Assembly: GCA_025531455.1 (NCBI GenBank)
Contig: JAMYHL010000044.1
Coordinates: 186,001 to 250,000, forward strand
Reading direction: 5' to 3'
Length of the DNA stretch: 64,000 bases
Origin: Apiotrichum sp. Y4204
Taxonomy: Eukaryota; Basidiomycota; Tremellomycetes; Trichosporonales; Trichosporonaceae
Shown: positions 1 to 11,122 of the stretch, piece after piece
Numbering within the stretch: position 1 is the first letter of the stretch
How the letters are laid out: each line of letters begins with the position of its first letter
Notes under the pieces: generated by a model
What the model saw: only the letters and a program-made list of their open reading frames with translations
Told to the model about the DNA's origin: nothing
Database searches by the model: none
Position numbers and translations under genes: made by a program

Positions 1-84
1 CGCATCACAGAACTCCAAGTGCTGACGTTGCAGTCCGGTGTCTCGTCCGAGGGCTACAAGGGCAAGGGAATGGTCATGGTCTAA
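1..84 (+). CDS. 3' end of an unidentified CDS (truncated by the window edge)
   Basis: Frame 1 is open from the first base to a TAA at 82-84. It would end in residues SGVSSEGYKGKGMVMV. A branch-like CTGAC at 22-26 followed by TTGCAG ending at 33 looks like the 3' end of an intron. The true last exon may therefore be only about 34-84. The family cannot be recognised from so few residues. It would be convergent with the NTA1 gene downstream. Confidence 0.35.
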   Translation, partial: RITELQVLTLQSGVSSEGYKGKGMVMV

Positions 85-1377
85 GCCAACACAAACACAT
101 AGCCCGGCGAGCGGAAAGCCGGCCGCGCCCGTCCGCCACAGCACAAATAGAACTGGGCGGGCGCCACGCGCGGTCGCCGCTAACAAAGGGATCTTGGAAC
201 ATACGTCCGTCCTTCGTAGCCAAATGGGAAGAACAAGGGATGAATCGTATTTGCATAGCGGCATCGACAGTGCGGGTTGGGAGAGGAAGAGAGAGGGCAA
301 AGGCCGGCCACGGAGTGTTGACGATCTCGCGAGACTAACCGGCCCCAGTGGCTTCATCGATGGACCCGGACATGATCCCATGTCCGCCGCACCAACCCCT
401 ATCACTGACTTAACGTCTGTGGACTCTGTCAACCATGTCCGTCGCGGTCGTCATCTACTCCATAAACATATTGACATTCAGCACATCACCATTCCTCCCA
501 TGGGCCCCATTCAGGCCATCACGTCTTACTAATACAGGGTGAAGTTCCCACCAAACACAAGTCGGCAGCAGCAGTCACCCCCAGCCCCGGCCCCGATCTC
601 AAACCACCTGCGCTTCGAGCCGCGCTCCATTGCCGAGACCAGGCGACCGCGCTTCCAAAGGACGCTCCGAGGGCCGAGGGGCTCGAGGCGAGCAGGCGCG
701 GGGAATGCCCCGCGCCGCCCTACTGCGCTTGAAATACCCCCAGGGGCGGCCCCAAGTCTTGCCTACAAACAGCCGAACAGCTTGCACAACACTTCCCAGA
801 CGCACATCCTCGACGCGGGCGATATGCACGCCCCGCCCCGCGTGCGCCGCGAGGCCGCCTCCACCCCAGGTTGCGCAGCATTGGCTCGTGACTCCGTGAG
901 GGTCGTTGATGTACTCGTCAAGGCCTCGTTACCTGGACCAACAGGTGCTGCCTGTACATAACGTAGCGCATCGTTCTACTCCATGTATTCTCCTGTCTGA
1001 GCTCGTTACAACGTATCCGGATTCCGTGACAGCATGTACCTTGGTTCCATTGGTCGCATTGTGGCATTGATGTCCGGTGCAATCATCGATAGCACCAAGA
1101 TGTATGAGCCAAAGAATGACGTCACTTCGCTGACACGCTCCATGTCATCTGGTCTGCATTCCGATCTCTATCACTCTACTTCGCAGCCAGTGGGCCACAG
1201 TCATCCGTATCGGACGCGCCAGAAGGAATGCAACATGGCACGCACGGAACAGGCGGGTCCACTTCTCAGACTCCTGCAGCCCGATATCGGAAGGAGCTCT
1301 TGCGCGATCTTGCGGAATCCCCGGCTCCGGTTCGGTGGACGCCGATTTCGTTCCCACATACCGCAGGCCACAGGTAC
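85..1377. other. Intergenic, no supported gene
   Basis: This lies between the truncated gene at the left edge and the 3' end of NTA1. Several open frames of 80-180 codons exist, but none resembles a known family, and the frames overlap on both strands as expected for GC-rich non-coding DNA. It presumably holds the two 3' UTRs. I see no RNA gene or repeat in it. Confidence 0.5.
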
Positions 1378-2675
1378 TCACACCTGGCAGATCATAACGC
1401 GCTCCTCGGAGCGATTACAGCACTCGATGAGCTCGATCGCGCTCGGCGCACTCGCGAGCGTCATGACGCACGAAGTGCCTGCAAAGCGCGTCCCGCGCTC
1501 CAGTCCGGCCCGATTACACGCGACAAAGACCATCTCGCGGCGCGGCGGCGGGAGCTCGAGACCCGTCGCGTCGTAACTCGGTGTTGGGTCGTGTAGGGGC
1601 GAGAGACGCGCCGCCCAGTAGTTCAGATTGCTCTCTGACGGCGCGTGCAGGTCATGTGGCGGCGGAGGTGTCGAGTCTGAGTCTGAGTCGGGGTCCGGGT
1701 CCTGCTCGGCTGGATCCAGCCAGTTCATCCTGCAATCAGCGGGGAACTGAGTGTTGTGACGTACGGGCAGACGAGAACGTCGACGTTGTTAGACACACAG
1801 TATGTCGCCAGCTCAAATGCGTTCCACGGGGCTGGTATTAGATGTCAGGCGGAAGCGTAACAGGTAACATACCCAAAAATTCCTTCGGGTTTAGGTCTGG
1901 TGTGAGTACAGTTCCTTGTGGGTTACAGGATTTAAATTACAGAATCCCTTCACCAGTTTCAAACCCGTCAAAGTCCTCACTCACCCATGCAGATTCCTAT
2001 TGACACGCGTCCGAGAGGTGCCGGGAGGTCAAAATGACTGAACCCATCGCCCTCACGCGACCACCGCTTATCTGTCTCGAACAGGAAGGTCTTGCGATAG
2101 TTGCCGATGACTCCTGCGGGTCCGGCGAGGACGGCCGAGTTGTAGCCCACGCCCCGTACTGGCTCAGGAGGTAACTCGTGTGTCCCGGTTGAGTGTCCGT
2201 TGGCTTCTCCAGCTCCATTCACGGGTGCGACCGCCGCACTTCCTTTTTCACTCCGCTCCGCCTCACCTTCCGCAAGCTCAGGGTATCCCGCCACGACATG
2301 GCAGTTGAGGCGCTGCGCGAGTGTCGCAGCAAGGTTGGACGTCGGCCCCGTGCCCCGCTTCTCGAGGTACTGTGCGATCTCGGTTCCATCTTCAAACATG
2401 TACCCGGAGAGCGCCATCTCCGGCAGAACGACAAGATCCACCTGTCCAGGTCGGAGTCTGGTGTCAGATAGCTCGCCTTCGTAACTGTCCGTCAAATCAG
2501 AACATACCCAGCCGTCATGCGGGTCACCTTGGCAGCGTTCTCGGGCACCTTTCCCAGCTGCCATTAGTTCACTACTCCCCACAGATATCCACTATCGCAC
2601 CTGAGGGTCAAACTGCACACAAGCAATGCGCAGCGGCTGCCGCCGGTACGCGGGTGGCGGGGGCAGCGCGGACAT
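1378..2675 (-). CDS. NTA1: Protein N-terminal amidase (nitrilase superfamily), N-degron pathway
   Basis: Carbon-nitrogen hydrolase of 346 residues. In yeast Nta1 deamidates N-terminal Asn and Gln so that the protein enters the N-degron pathway. Six exons: 2675-2601, 2557-2508, 2457-1985, 1896-1873, 1831-1765 and 1729-1378. The catalytic triad is visible: Glu about 55 in LPEMALSGY, Lys about 164 in GNYRKTF and Cys about 198 in SIGICM. Family-typical blocks follow: DLNPKEFLAPW, VCPMNWLDP, CNRAG, FAGTSCVM and CNRSEERV. The ATG at 2675 gives MSALPPPPAYRRQPLRIACVQ, matching the usual beta-strand start. Exon 4 is a 24-nt microexon encoding the residues right after the catalytic Cys. The C terminus (MICQV, stop at 1378) is the simplest reading; a further intron there with a longer tail is possible. 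It is divergent from the C2H2 regulator gene. Confidence 0.9.
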
Positions 2676-3903
2676 GGTGAGAGCGGTGGAAGCAGTGGTG
2701 GCGGCGCGGCGCCACGTCTCTTGCAGGTATCGAAGCACACTGGCTGAATATGTGGGCGGGTGAGGTCAGATCGTAGCCAAGGGGATATATATGGGCCGGC
2801 TGGTTAAGACGATTGTTTGTGGACAAGACAACAGAGCCATAGTTGCTCGTCATCAACACCCAGCCCATTGTCGATGGAACACTCATGGTCACAATGGTGA
2901 CGTGTGGGGACCCGCAATCCGGTGGAGGGCGAAGAGGCTCATATACGAGGCTCGTATGGCTTGGATTCACTCTCCTGATACCGTTCCTGACCAGTTAGAG
3001 ATTTGGGCTCCTAATCACCTAATCAAAATCGCTTTCCCTTAATGAAACTACCTTTCTTGCATGCATTTTCCTCACGTCAAAAGCATTCAGATGCATAGCA
3101 ATATAGGAATTAGGGGGTTAGGTGTCTAGGGGGTTAGGGACTTAGGAAGATGGGGGGCCTTAGTGGGTCAGAGCTGGACATATATATCAGTGAATAGGAC
3201 TTGGGGGCGTCGAGTTTCTCACAACCATTCTCGGCTAGGTGCCTCCTTGAGTGCCACGTCCGGATATTTGCGGGATTATGGTCGCATATCCGGGCACGGT
3301 TCCTGCCCTATTTACCCTGATCCCCCCCGCCGCAGCTCTGGTCCTGTGCGTCTGTTGGGCCCGAGCCCCTGTACGCGCGTGCATGTCGAGTAGTGTGGCA
3401 ACATCCGGCAGAGTGGTAGGGATCTCTGGAGGAGTGGTCTGCCTCCACTGTCGCCTTGGTGGAGGTTGCTTAGTCGTTGCTCCACCACACACCCACTCCC
3501 CACCATCCCCCCCCCCCCTCCCTCCTCCCCTCCACCATCCACCACCATCCCTCCTCCACACCATCCCATCCCTCCTCCACCCTGCTTCAAGCAGTCTCCT
3601 CGCCACCTCGTCCGACCTCTTCGCTATCACTCACATATTGTAGCGCGGCGTAGTCGTTATCTCGCAGCCAACTGGAGCAGACTCCAACAAATAACGGACC
3701 AAGTTACCCCCCGAGTCGTCCCATCCTCTCGGAGTGGAGGCAAACCCACACCTTCCTCACACCTTCCTCCACCTCCACCCGACCTATCCACATCCACATT
3801 CACATCCATCTACAGTTCATCGCGACCGCGTACACTGCCGCCGGCATCGTCCCACAACACCGCCTGTACAGCCGGACAGCGTCTACACATAGTACCGAGA
3901 AGA
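2676..3903. other. Divergent intergenic region between NTA1 and the C2H2 regulator
   Basis: About 1.2 kb between two divergent starts, so it should hold both promoters. It contains a TTAGGGGG-like patch near 3109-3147, a C-rich/CT-rich run at about 3480-3580 and CCACCT/CATCCA-rich leader sequence up to 3850. No coding gene is supported. Confidence 0.5.
3109..3147 (+). repeat. Interstitial telomere-like TTAGGG(GG) patch
   Basis: Degenerate tandem units of TTAGGGGG, TTAGG, CTAGGGGG, TTAGGG and CTTAGG occur within about 40 bases. Telomere repeats of Cryptococcus-type basidiomycetes are of the TTAGGGGG kind (family knowledge). The patch is short and lies in a promoter region, so it could be a binding site for a telobox factor instead of a relic of a chromosome end. 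Confidence 0.6.
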
Positions 3904-6900
3904 ATGCCTGCGCGCCGCGCCACCGCCGTGGGTCCCGATGGCAGCCCGCTGCCCACCGAGGGTGGCAAGGAAAAGCTCACCTTTGGCTGTGCATACCCAG
4001 GATGTGGCCAGGTAAGTCGCGTGGTCCAACTGTCCGAGGGCGCAAAGAGTGTTCCCATCTTTGTCAGACGGGCCGTCGCCATCGGCGGGGGCAGGGGAAG
4101 CGCTCGCTCGAGATATATGCATGTACTGGACTGGTGCTGACACTACTGCGCAGACCTATAGCCGGATGGAATACCTGAAACGCCATCAGAGAAAGCGTAC
4201 GTCCCGTCTGCAATGGCAACTTGGCTCGGGGGTGCGCTGAATGCGCAAACGCGACATACTGCGTGATTGACCTCACGGTCGATCTCACCTTGCGGCATCG
4301 CGCATCGCGTCTCAACCCGGGGCTGAGCGTTGCTAATCTATACAACTTATTGCTGACACCCCTTCAGACCAGGACGAGAGGCCATTCCAGTGCAAGGACT
4401 GCTCAAAAGCTTTTGCCAGAAGGTGGATATTGTCTATTAATCCTTCAATGCATTGCTGACTCCCCAGCGACGTGCTGCTTCGCCATCGCCGCAGGTGTCA
4501 CCCTACTCCCCCGCCTCGCGATCGCTCCTCGAACTCACCTAAACCACCACTACGAGCCCACCCGTCCGTGCCCATATCATCGTCCCGGACGTCGGAACGC
4601 GAGGCGTCACCGGTCCGCGGTGGGCGGAAGCATCCGCGCAGCTCGGAGGCCGCGACTCTCGACGAACATGTTGCCTCTCGCCCTCGTTTGTCGCCGGATG
4701 AAGAAGACGACGAGGACCGTTATGGTTCGCGCTTCTCCCGCAATGGCATGGGCAACGGCGGAGTCTTTGGCGTGGCGGACTCGTACTACACTGGCAACCC
4801 TGTCTCCACGGACACAAACTTTGGGGCCTCGAGCCTCCTACCCATGTTCCAAAACTCATCGTACCACAATGTCCACGATCCCAACCACCTTGAGGACGCC
4901 TCGGTCCTTCTTTCCATGGCGTATCCCGGCGGCGTGCCCGGATCTAACACTAGTCCTGGTGACGCTGGCAACGGTGAACGCTCTGAGTGGGATGCTGGCC
5001 AGTCCCTCGGCGGGGTACTTACTGCCGAGGACACTGCTGCCGCTGTAGTTGCTGCCGCTGCTGCTTCTGTGGCGTCCGTGCCCTCGGCCTCACCCGATAA
5101 CGATACTCCCTCGCACGAGTCGAATTTTAGCTCAGGCGCCGTCGATACCCCGGCTCGGCCGGCGGCGCCGGGTGCAGTGCTGCCCGAGTCGATGGGGAAC
5201 TTGGCGGGAAACATGAACTGGCTCGCCGGGACTAACCAAGCAATCTCGCCATCCAACTGGCCTGCTGAACCATCCCGTCCCCTTTCCCCGTTCAACCTGT
5301 CCAGTCTGTTTGCGACATCTCCGTTCGGTCTATCGCCCTCGCCTGGCGTTACTCTGTCCAACGAGACGACGGCGATGGCCATCGCTGCGGTTACAGCGGC
5401 GGCGGATGACCAGTCGGGCAACAACAACAATAACAACAACACTGGCGCCAACACGACCGTGGTTACTCTCAACGGGAACAACAGCAACAGCACCCTGAAC
5501 AGCAATTATGCCATGAACAGCGCGTTTGCCCAAGCAAACCCGTTCGTGGCCGCGCTTCTGAACCAGCTCGCCATGAATGATGTTCCGGAAACAAAGGCCA
5601 ATCCGAATCCCGAGCGACCGCTTCTTCGTCTTGCCAACAAGGACCTCAATATCCGTGCCGGTCAAGAATGCCCCAGGAACTCTCGCTTCTAGTAGGTTGA
5701 CCTTTCGGCCTCTCTAACCTCTCAGCCTGCCCGCCGACCGCTTTGCAGGATGTTACCAGATTCCCCATTGGGCTCTTCCCCCTCTCCGCAGTCTGTCTGT
5801 CATGGCAGCGAAGACGTACTATTCCGTCCTCAACCACTTCCCGTTTGTGCACGACCCCACTTTCCAGCTCATAGACACTGCTGCCTGTCTCGCCTTCGCC
5901 ATCTGCACCGTGGGCGGCATCCGCATGGGAGGCAAGAGCGGCAAGTCCGAGTTGTTCCCCAACGACCCTTTGTCTGCCGGTGGTGCGTGGGAGGGCGTGT
6001 TTACCAACTTTACCATTCCCGTCGACGAGGAGGAACAAGAAGACCAGCGTCGTGTGGAGGAATGGGACGGTGGTCAGATTGTTCGCCATGAGAAGACCAA
6101 TATGCTGGTCAAGTCATTCTCACTTGCAAAGGGTGTCCTCATGACGGAATACAACGTCGCCCTCCTGCAGGCCCTGATTCTCTATCATGCCCCTTACTTC
6201 CTGTCGAAGAATGAGCATGAGCGTCGCCATGCCAACATGTTCTTGGGAACCATTGTGTCTGTGAGTTTATCATGATCATCAGCAAGACCTGCGGACCTAA
6301 TGTCAGATTACGCGGCAGATCGGATTTTTCCAGCCCGAGCTTGAGCACACGGATCCCAACTTTGAGCTTCCTCAGGCGCCGTACAACCCAGTTGAGCTCG
6401 ACAGAGCTTGGAGGCGTTGGGTCCAACTCGAGTCTCGCAGGAGAACCGCTTTCCTTGTGTATCACCTGGACACTGTCTCGTCGATTGAGTCCCAGTTCCC
6501 GCCGATCATTGCCCCGTCGGAGATCGCCATGCTTCCGCTGCCCGCTTCGAACAGTATATGGAATGCCCGGACTCCGCAAGAGTGGATCAAGGCAATGCAC
6601 ACCACGTACCGTCCACTCACTCTCGACAGCGCTATGCGGAGGCTCTTCAACCTACCTACCTCGGGTAGGTTCGATGAGGTTGCTGGAACGGACCCGACCC
6701 GCAACATTCTTAGTGAAGTCGAGTATGGACCATTTGCACGCACCGCCTTGATCATGACGTTACTTCGCGGAATCGTCGATGTTGGTGAAGGAAAACGGGA
6801 TCGCGGGGATTGGCGTGATCTCACCGACCTTTGGGTCTCGGCCCAACATCTCCGTCCCGGTGCAAAGTGTTTCACCGCCGAGGGCATGGATTTGGGAACG

Positions 6901-7324
6901 TGCACCCCTGAAGCGTTGCGCACGCGGTATTCGTTTGCGCTGCAGCGCTGGCGTGATGGTTGGGAGAATGACAAGCTCTGCTCGCCGATTCCCCGTTCGC
7001 CATCATCAAGCAGCCCGGACTCGGTCCCGCGCACGCCTACGTTGAATGCTGCGTCGCCAAGCTCATCGTCCAGTGGTGATTTCTCCAAGAAAGGGGGACA
7101 CGTGTACTGCGAAGGTGAGTCCCGATTTGGATGCCCCAATTTCATGTCTTCTAACATTGGCTAACCATCCAGAGGCGATGCCGTTCTACTTCCTTTCGAC
7201 GGCGCTTCTCCGCACCCTGCTCAACAACTCGTCCCAAAGTGCTGGGCGCAACCTGCTCGCCAACGTGCGCTACAGCGAGCTGCTTGATGCGTCACGGACG
7301 CTGGCACGCTCGGGGTCGAGCTAA
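3904..7324 (+). CDS. C2H2 zinc-finger transcription factor with fungal_trans domain
   Basis: Predicted 974-residue nuclear regulator. Seven exons: 3904-4011, 4154-4196, 4368-4422, 4468-5691, 5726-6260, 6307-7114 and 7173-7324. Residues about 28-86 carry two C2H2 fingers, assembled from four exons: C-x4-C with the helix RMEYLKRHQRKH, then CKDCSKAF with RSDVLLRHRRRCH. A long Ser/Ala/Asn-rich linker follows, with an acidic DEEDDED patch and an (N)n run near 5420-5440. The C-terminal half has the fungal_trans hallmark: RFYLPADRF, HWALPPL, TYYSVLNHFPFVH, ACLAFAICTVGG, later RWVQLESRRRTAF. This two-finger plus fungal_trans layout is ADR1/Klf1-like. Its targets cannot be read from sequence. The 34-nt intron at 5692-5725 is needed to skip a TAG stop and restore FYLPADRF, which supports the model. 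Confidence 0.88.
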
Positions 7325-8098
7325 GATGCGATCAACCCGGTGTTCAAGTGTATTCACCCTCCATTTTCTCCGTTCCCTCGAGCTGGGTCGGGTTACTCTT
7401 ATAGGTTATTAGTACGAGGCCAGGCGTGACCGCCGAATTCACCAGGTCGCCAGCCTCTGCTGTTGTCCCTTGTATGATTATACCTCTAGGCGTTATGTAG
7501 ACGGTGGTTCTGAGTGTGGTTCTGGATCTCCGAGTGTTATGGATTTATGGCAACGTTTGCAACATGCAGGTGTTTTGTATCAGAATGCGTTGCGCCGACG
7601 ATGCCAAGACATGAGCAATGACCTCAGTGTGGAATGGTGGCGCGGGTGGTCATCAATGACCTCATGGCTCATGAGCGCTGTTATGGCGGGTTTGGTGTCG
7701 AGCTACATGTAGAAGTGTTGACGCTGCAGACCGGTTCTCGCAGTTCGCAGCACAGCCTTGCACGGCGCTGCCGCTGGGAAAGAACGCGAGCTTGCAAGCA
7801 CGGCACCAAGCGTCCCTTCTGGGCAGTACACTGGAAATGCATCTTTCAGAGCATCTGCAAATGCGCAGTCGCGGATTTCTATACAGATATATAGTTAGAG
7901 GAGATGGGTGGTCGAGGGTCGAACGGCTGCGAGCGGCGGGGGTGAGAAGTAGTAGCTGATTGCTCGCACATCGTGATCAGCAAATGGCACAAAGAGTGGC
8001 CAAGATCCACATAAAAAGGAAGGTAAAGAAGGCAAGGAAGGGTGCGTCATTCATGGCAGGCATTGCCTTTACGCCCACACGCCCATTCACAGCCAGCC

Positions 8099-8125
8099 AA
8101 AAAAAAAAAAAAAAAAAAAAAAAAA
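8099..8125 (+). repeat. Poly(A) run, 27 bases
   Basis: An uninterrupted homopolymer of 27 A in otherwise GC-rich intergenic DNA. There is no flanking duplication or gene remnant that would show it to be the tail of a retrocopy. It is more likely a poly(dA:dT) nucleosome-excluding promoter element or simple slippage. Confidence 0.85.
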
Positions 8126-8487
8126 CAGCTACGCGGGCTCGTGCGTCAGGGCGCGAACAAGAGATTTCGCAGGGCAAATCAATGCACAAGAGGGATCAAC
8201 AAAGGACGCAGAGAGTTTCGACAGCGATACAGCGAGATGCAGATGGTGGTGGCGAAGAGGATTGATCGCAGCCAAGATACAAAGATGCATAGAGCCGGGG
8301 CAGAGGGCAGGGCAGGGCAAGGAATTGTGGGTGGAGACTGGCTGGGTGCTGTAATGGTGAAGCGACCACTACTACCCGGTGAGCTGGCCTGGACTTGGGG
8401 AGTTGTGGGTGCTGAAAAGCCAGCTCTCTCCCATTTTGTGCCTTTTTTGCATCATCGCTGCATCGCTGCCGAACACTGACCGCATCA

Positions 8488-8720
8488 CACTTTCACCTTC
8501 ACATCCCCCACCCCCCTCCCCTCCACATCCCTCCCTCCACGCTCACACGCCCCCTGCCCTTCCCGTTCTCGGCCCTCTCTGCCCTTGCTCCTCTTCTAAC
8601 CTTGGCGCCCCCCTCCCCCCCCCATTCCGCCATCCCACGCTACACTACGCACACGCTACGCACACTCATCCCTCCGTCCCTCCCTCTCTCTCTCTCTCAC
8701 ACGCATCCACCCCATCCATC
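8488..8720 (+). promoter_or_regulatory. CT-rich promoter/leader upstream of the VAP gene
   Basis: Dense CCC/CTC runs on the coding strand end about 175 bases before the ATG at 8896. Fungal genes with strong expression often have such pyrimidine tracts near the transcription start (established knowledge). Where transcription begins here is inference. Confidence 0.4.
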
Positions 8721-8895
8721 AGTTGTGCACACTTTTGGATCCTCTCCATCATCATCCTCCCTACCCCTCCTCATTGCAAGACACCTCTTCACTCCATTCA
8801 TCCACAACCACTCATCTTTCATAAAAGCACGCTATCCAGTATCTACATCGCATCCCCCTAATCACCACCGGTTGCCCCACCGATACCCTCCCACA

Positions 8896-11122
8896 ATGTC
8901 CGTCACGCTTTCGCCGCCGAGCCAGCTTGGCTTCCCTCGTGAGTATTGAAATGTTGATCAACGGATGGACAATTATGCGCAACGTTCCAGCAGAGCGACA
9001 AGTGGCAGCGACACGTACAGGTATAATTGCATTCGTCGCGCTGCGCCGTGTTGCTGTTTCTCATCTCGGCGCGTGCTCGATCGCGCCGCGCGGACGTGTC
9101 GGCTACAGTCATCGGCACCACCGATGAGAAGCCGCCGCACTGCGAATGCGTGCGATGCATGCGTCCACGGCGCTGTGCTTCGCGATGGACGCTTCGCGGG
9201 CGTGTCACCCCCTTCCCCGACGGCAATTAATGCGCCGGGAAAGAGCTGGGACACACCGATACATGACTTGGCCCGGGAATTTGCTTTCTTCACAATGACG
9301 CTATGTCCGCTCCCCGTGCCCACACACAGCTCGGCGCCCGCCATCACCATCCCAAGTACTGCACCTTTGCTGACCAACAGGCCCCCTGACGACCATCGTC
9401 AAGCGCTCCCTTTTCATCCAGAACCCCCACTCGTCTCCCGTCGCGTTCAAGGTCAAGACTACCGCCCCCAAGCAGTACTGCGTTCGCCCCAACCAGGGCC
9501 GCGTTGAGCCCGGCGAGACGGTCGAGGTGCACAGTGGGTGCTGGCTCGTGACTTACTCCTAACCCTCAGTCGTTCTCCAGCCCCTCCCGGCTGACCCTCC
9601 TCCTCACGCCAAGTGCAAGGACAAGTTCCTCGTGCAGTCCACCTTTATTCCCCCCGATGAGGAGATTCGCACCCTCCCCGAGATGGTGGGTTACAGCCAT
9701 GACTGCCGACTAACCCTCAGTGGACCACCGTCGAGCGCACTAACAAGGCCGCCATTCACGAGCAGAAGATCCGCTGTGCTTACCTTCCCGCCGAGGATGG
9801 CTCCGGGGACCCCAACGGTATCCCCGAGGAGAACGAGGATTCGCACGCGGACATTAGCAAGCTTGACGAGTCGGTAAGTGGTGGCGATAAATTTATGTCG
9901 TGTTTCTATCTGCGGACCTCTATCGGAGAGCGATGCTTAGGATGCCGGGGTATATTGAGAGCTCCGAGCGCGATCTCACTGGGCCGTAATGCCCAATCTT
10001 CTCATCCTGAGGTTTCTCGCTCTCTCCCTGACTGCGACCTCTCACGGAGGTGTGAGCGTTCCCTGTCATTCACATCCTCAATGCTTCTGACCGTCGTCTG
10101 AGACTCAATTTTGTGGCTCACTGCGGCTTCGTAGGGCAACAGCCGTGCAAACTGTGTGCGAGACGCGCTAGGTGGTTTCACTCAATGGACCACGGACTCT
10201 GAACGCGACCTTTCTGCTTTCCCCAACGGTGGTTACACCGTCTGGGAGATTGAAAATCCGGTTGTCAACAGAACAGTCCCTCCCAAGCCCACAGAAATCC
10301 CCTCAGAGAGCTCCGTTCCTCCAGTTCCTCCCAAGACGACGTCCCTCCTTACAGCTCCCCTGCGGCACGAGATCATTCTCAAGGTGGAGGCGCCAGACGG
10401 AGCCACAATCACAACCTCATCTCCCCACAGCGCGTCTTGCGACAAGTGCTCTCCTGTTTGTAGCCTCATTCCCATCTTCATCTCCGTGCGGCCGTACGGT
10501 GTGCCTTCTGCTCCCTATCCCTCTCCTGACTAGGCGCTGACCATCTTCACAGGCCCTCTTCTCTGCAGCTGAGCAGTCGCCGAGCCCCAAGACCAACGGC
10601 GCCAGCCAGGACCACACTGTTGGCGCTGGCGCTGCTGGCGCCGCTGCGGGTCTCGCTGGTGCCGGAGCCCTCCACGCCGCCCGATCCCCAACATCGACCA
10701 TGCCCGCTGGCGGCCCCGGTGCTGGCCCCGTCTCGGGCCTTCCTTCCTCCAACGAATCGACCGCCAGGGACGCTCCGGTTGCTGTCCCCACCGCTAGGGA
10801 AATCCCGTCGCTCTCGGCTGCAGACGTTGCTGCCGTCCCCGCCACGAACATCGCCCTCGAAAAGTCTGTTATCGCTTCCACACCGCAGTCGGAGCAGCTT
10901 GCTGTTGCTCTCAAGGAGATTGAGCGTCTCAAGGCGCAGCTCGCCGAGGCCCAGGGCCCCGCGGTTACTGGCCTGAGGAAGCGTGGTGGTACTGTTGCTG
11001 ATGGTGTCCCCGGTGCCAAGACTGCCACTGCGAGCGCCGCGTCTTCTACCCAGGGTGTCCCTCTCGAGGTGTGCGCAGGTCTTGTGTTTGCTGTGTTCGT
11101 TCTTACGTATCTTTTCTTCTAA
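8896..11122 (+). CDS. SCS2: VAMP-associated protein (VAP/Scs2 family), tail-anchored ER membrane protein
   Basis: Predicted 344-residue ER protein that binds FFAT-motif partners and organises ER contact sites (family knowledge). Five exons: 8896-8938, 9381-9533, 9570-9685, 9721-9873 and 10553-11122. Residues about 1-125 form the MSP domain: MSVTLSPPSQLGF, RSLFIQNPHSSPVAFKVKTT, PKQYCVRPNQGRVEPGETVE, CKDKFLVQST. A low-complexity Ala/Gly/Pro linker follows, then a short coiled coil (QLAVALKEIERLKAQLAEAQ) and a C-terminal hydrophobic anchor (VCAGLVFAVFVLTYLFF). The order MSP, coiled coil, tail anchor is diagnostic. Introns 1 (442 nt) and 4 (679 nt) are more than ten times longer than most introns in the window. 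Intron 4 could hide an optional exon, but the phase-0 join at 9873/10553 keeps the frame. Confidence 0.9.

Larger units (their letters stand above)
7325..8895. other. Intergenic region with poly(A) run and CT-rich leader
   Basis: About 1.6 kb. The first part is presumably 3' UTR of the zinc-finger gene. It holds a 27-base poly(A) run (8099-8125) and, from about 8490 to 8720, a strongly pyrimidine-rich C/T stretch typical of leaders of well-expressed fungal genes, leading into the VAP gene. Open frames here are low-complexity and not supported as genes. Confidence 0.5.

Noticed and set aside
38..532. 164-codon frame near the left edge
   Set aside because: No family resemblance, competes with other overlapping frames, and overlaps the tail of the truncated gene.
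8099..8125. Poly(A) tail of a retrotransposed copy
   Set aside because: No upstream gene or element remnant and no target-site duplication.
10156..10533. 125-codon open frame inside VAP intron 4
   Set aside because: Low-complexity Pro/Ser/Thr product with no family features. Adding it would break the clean phase-0 join of the flanking exons.
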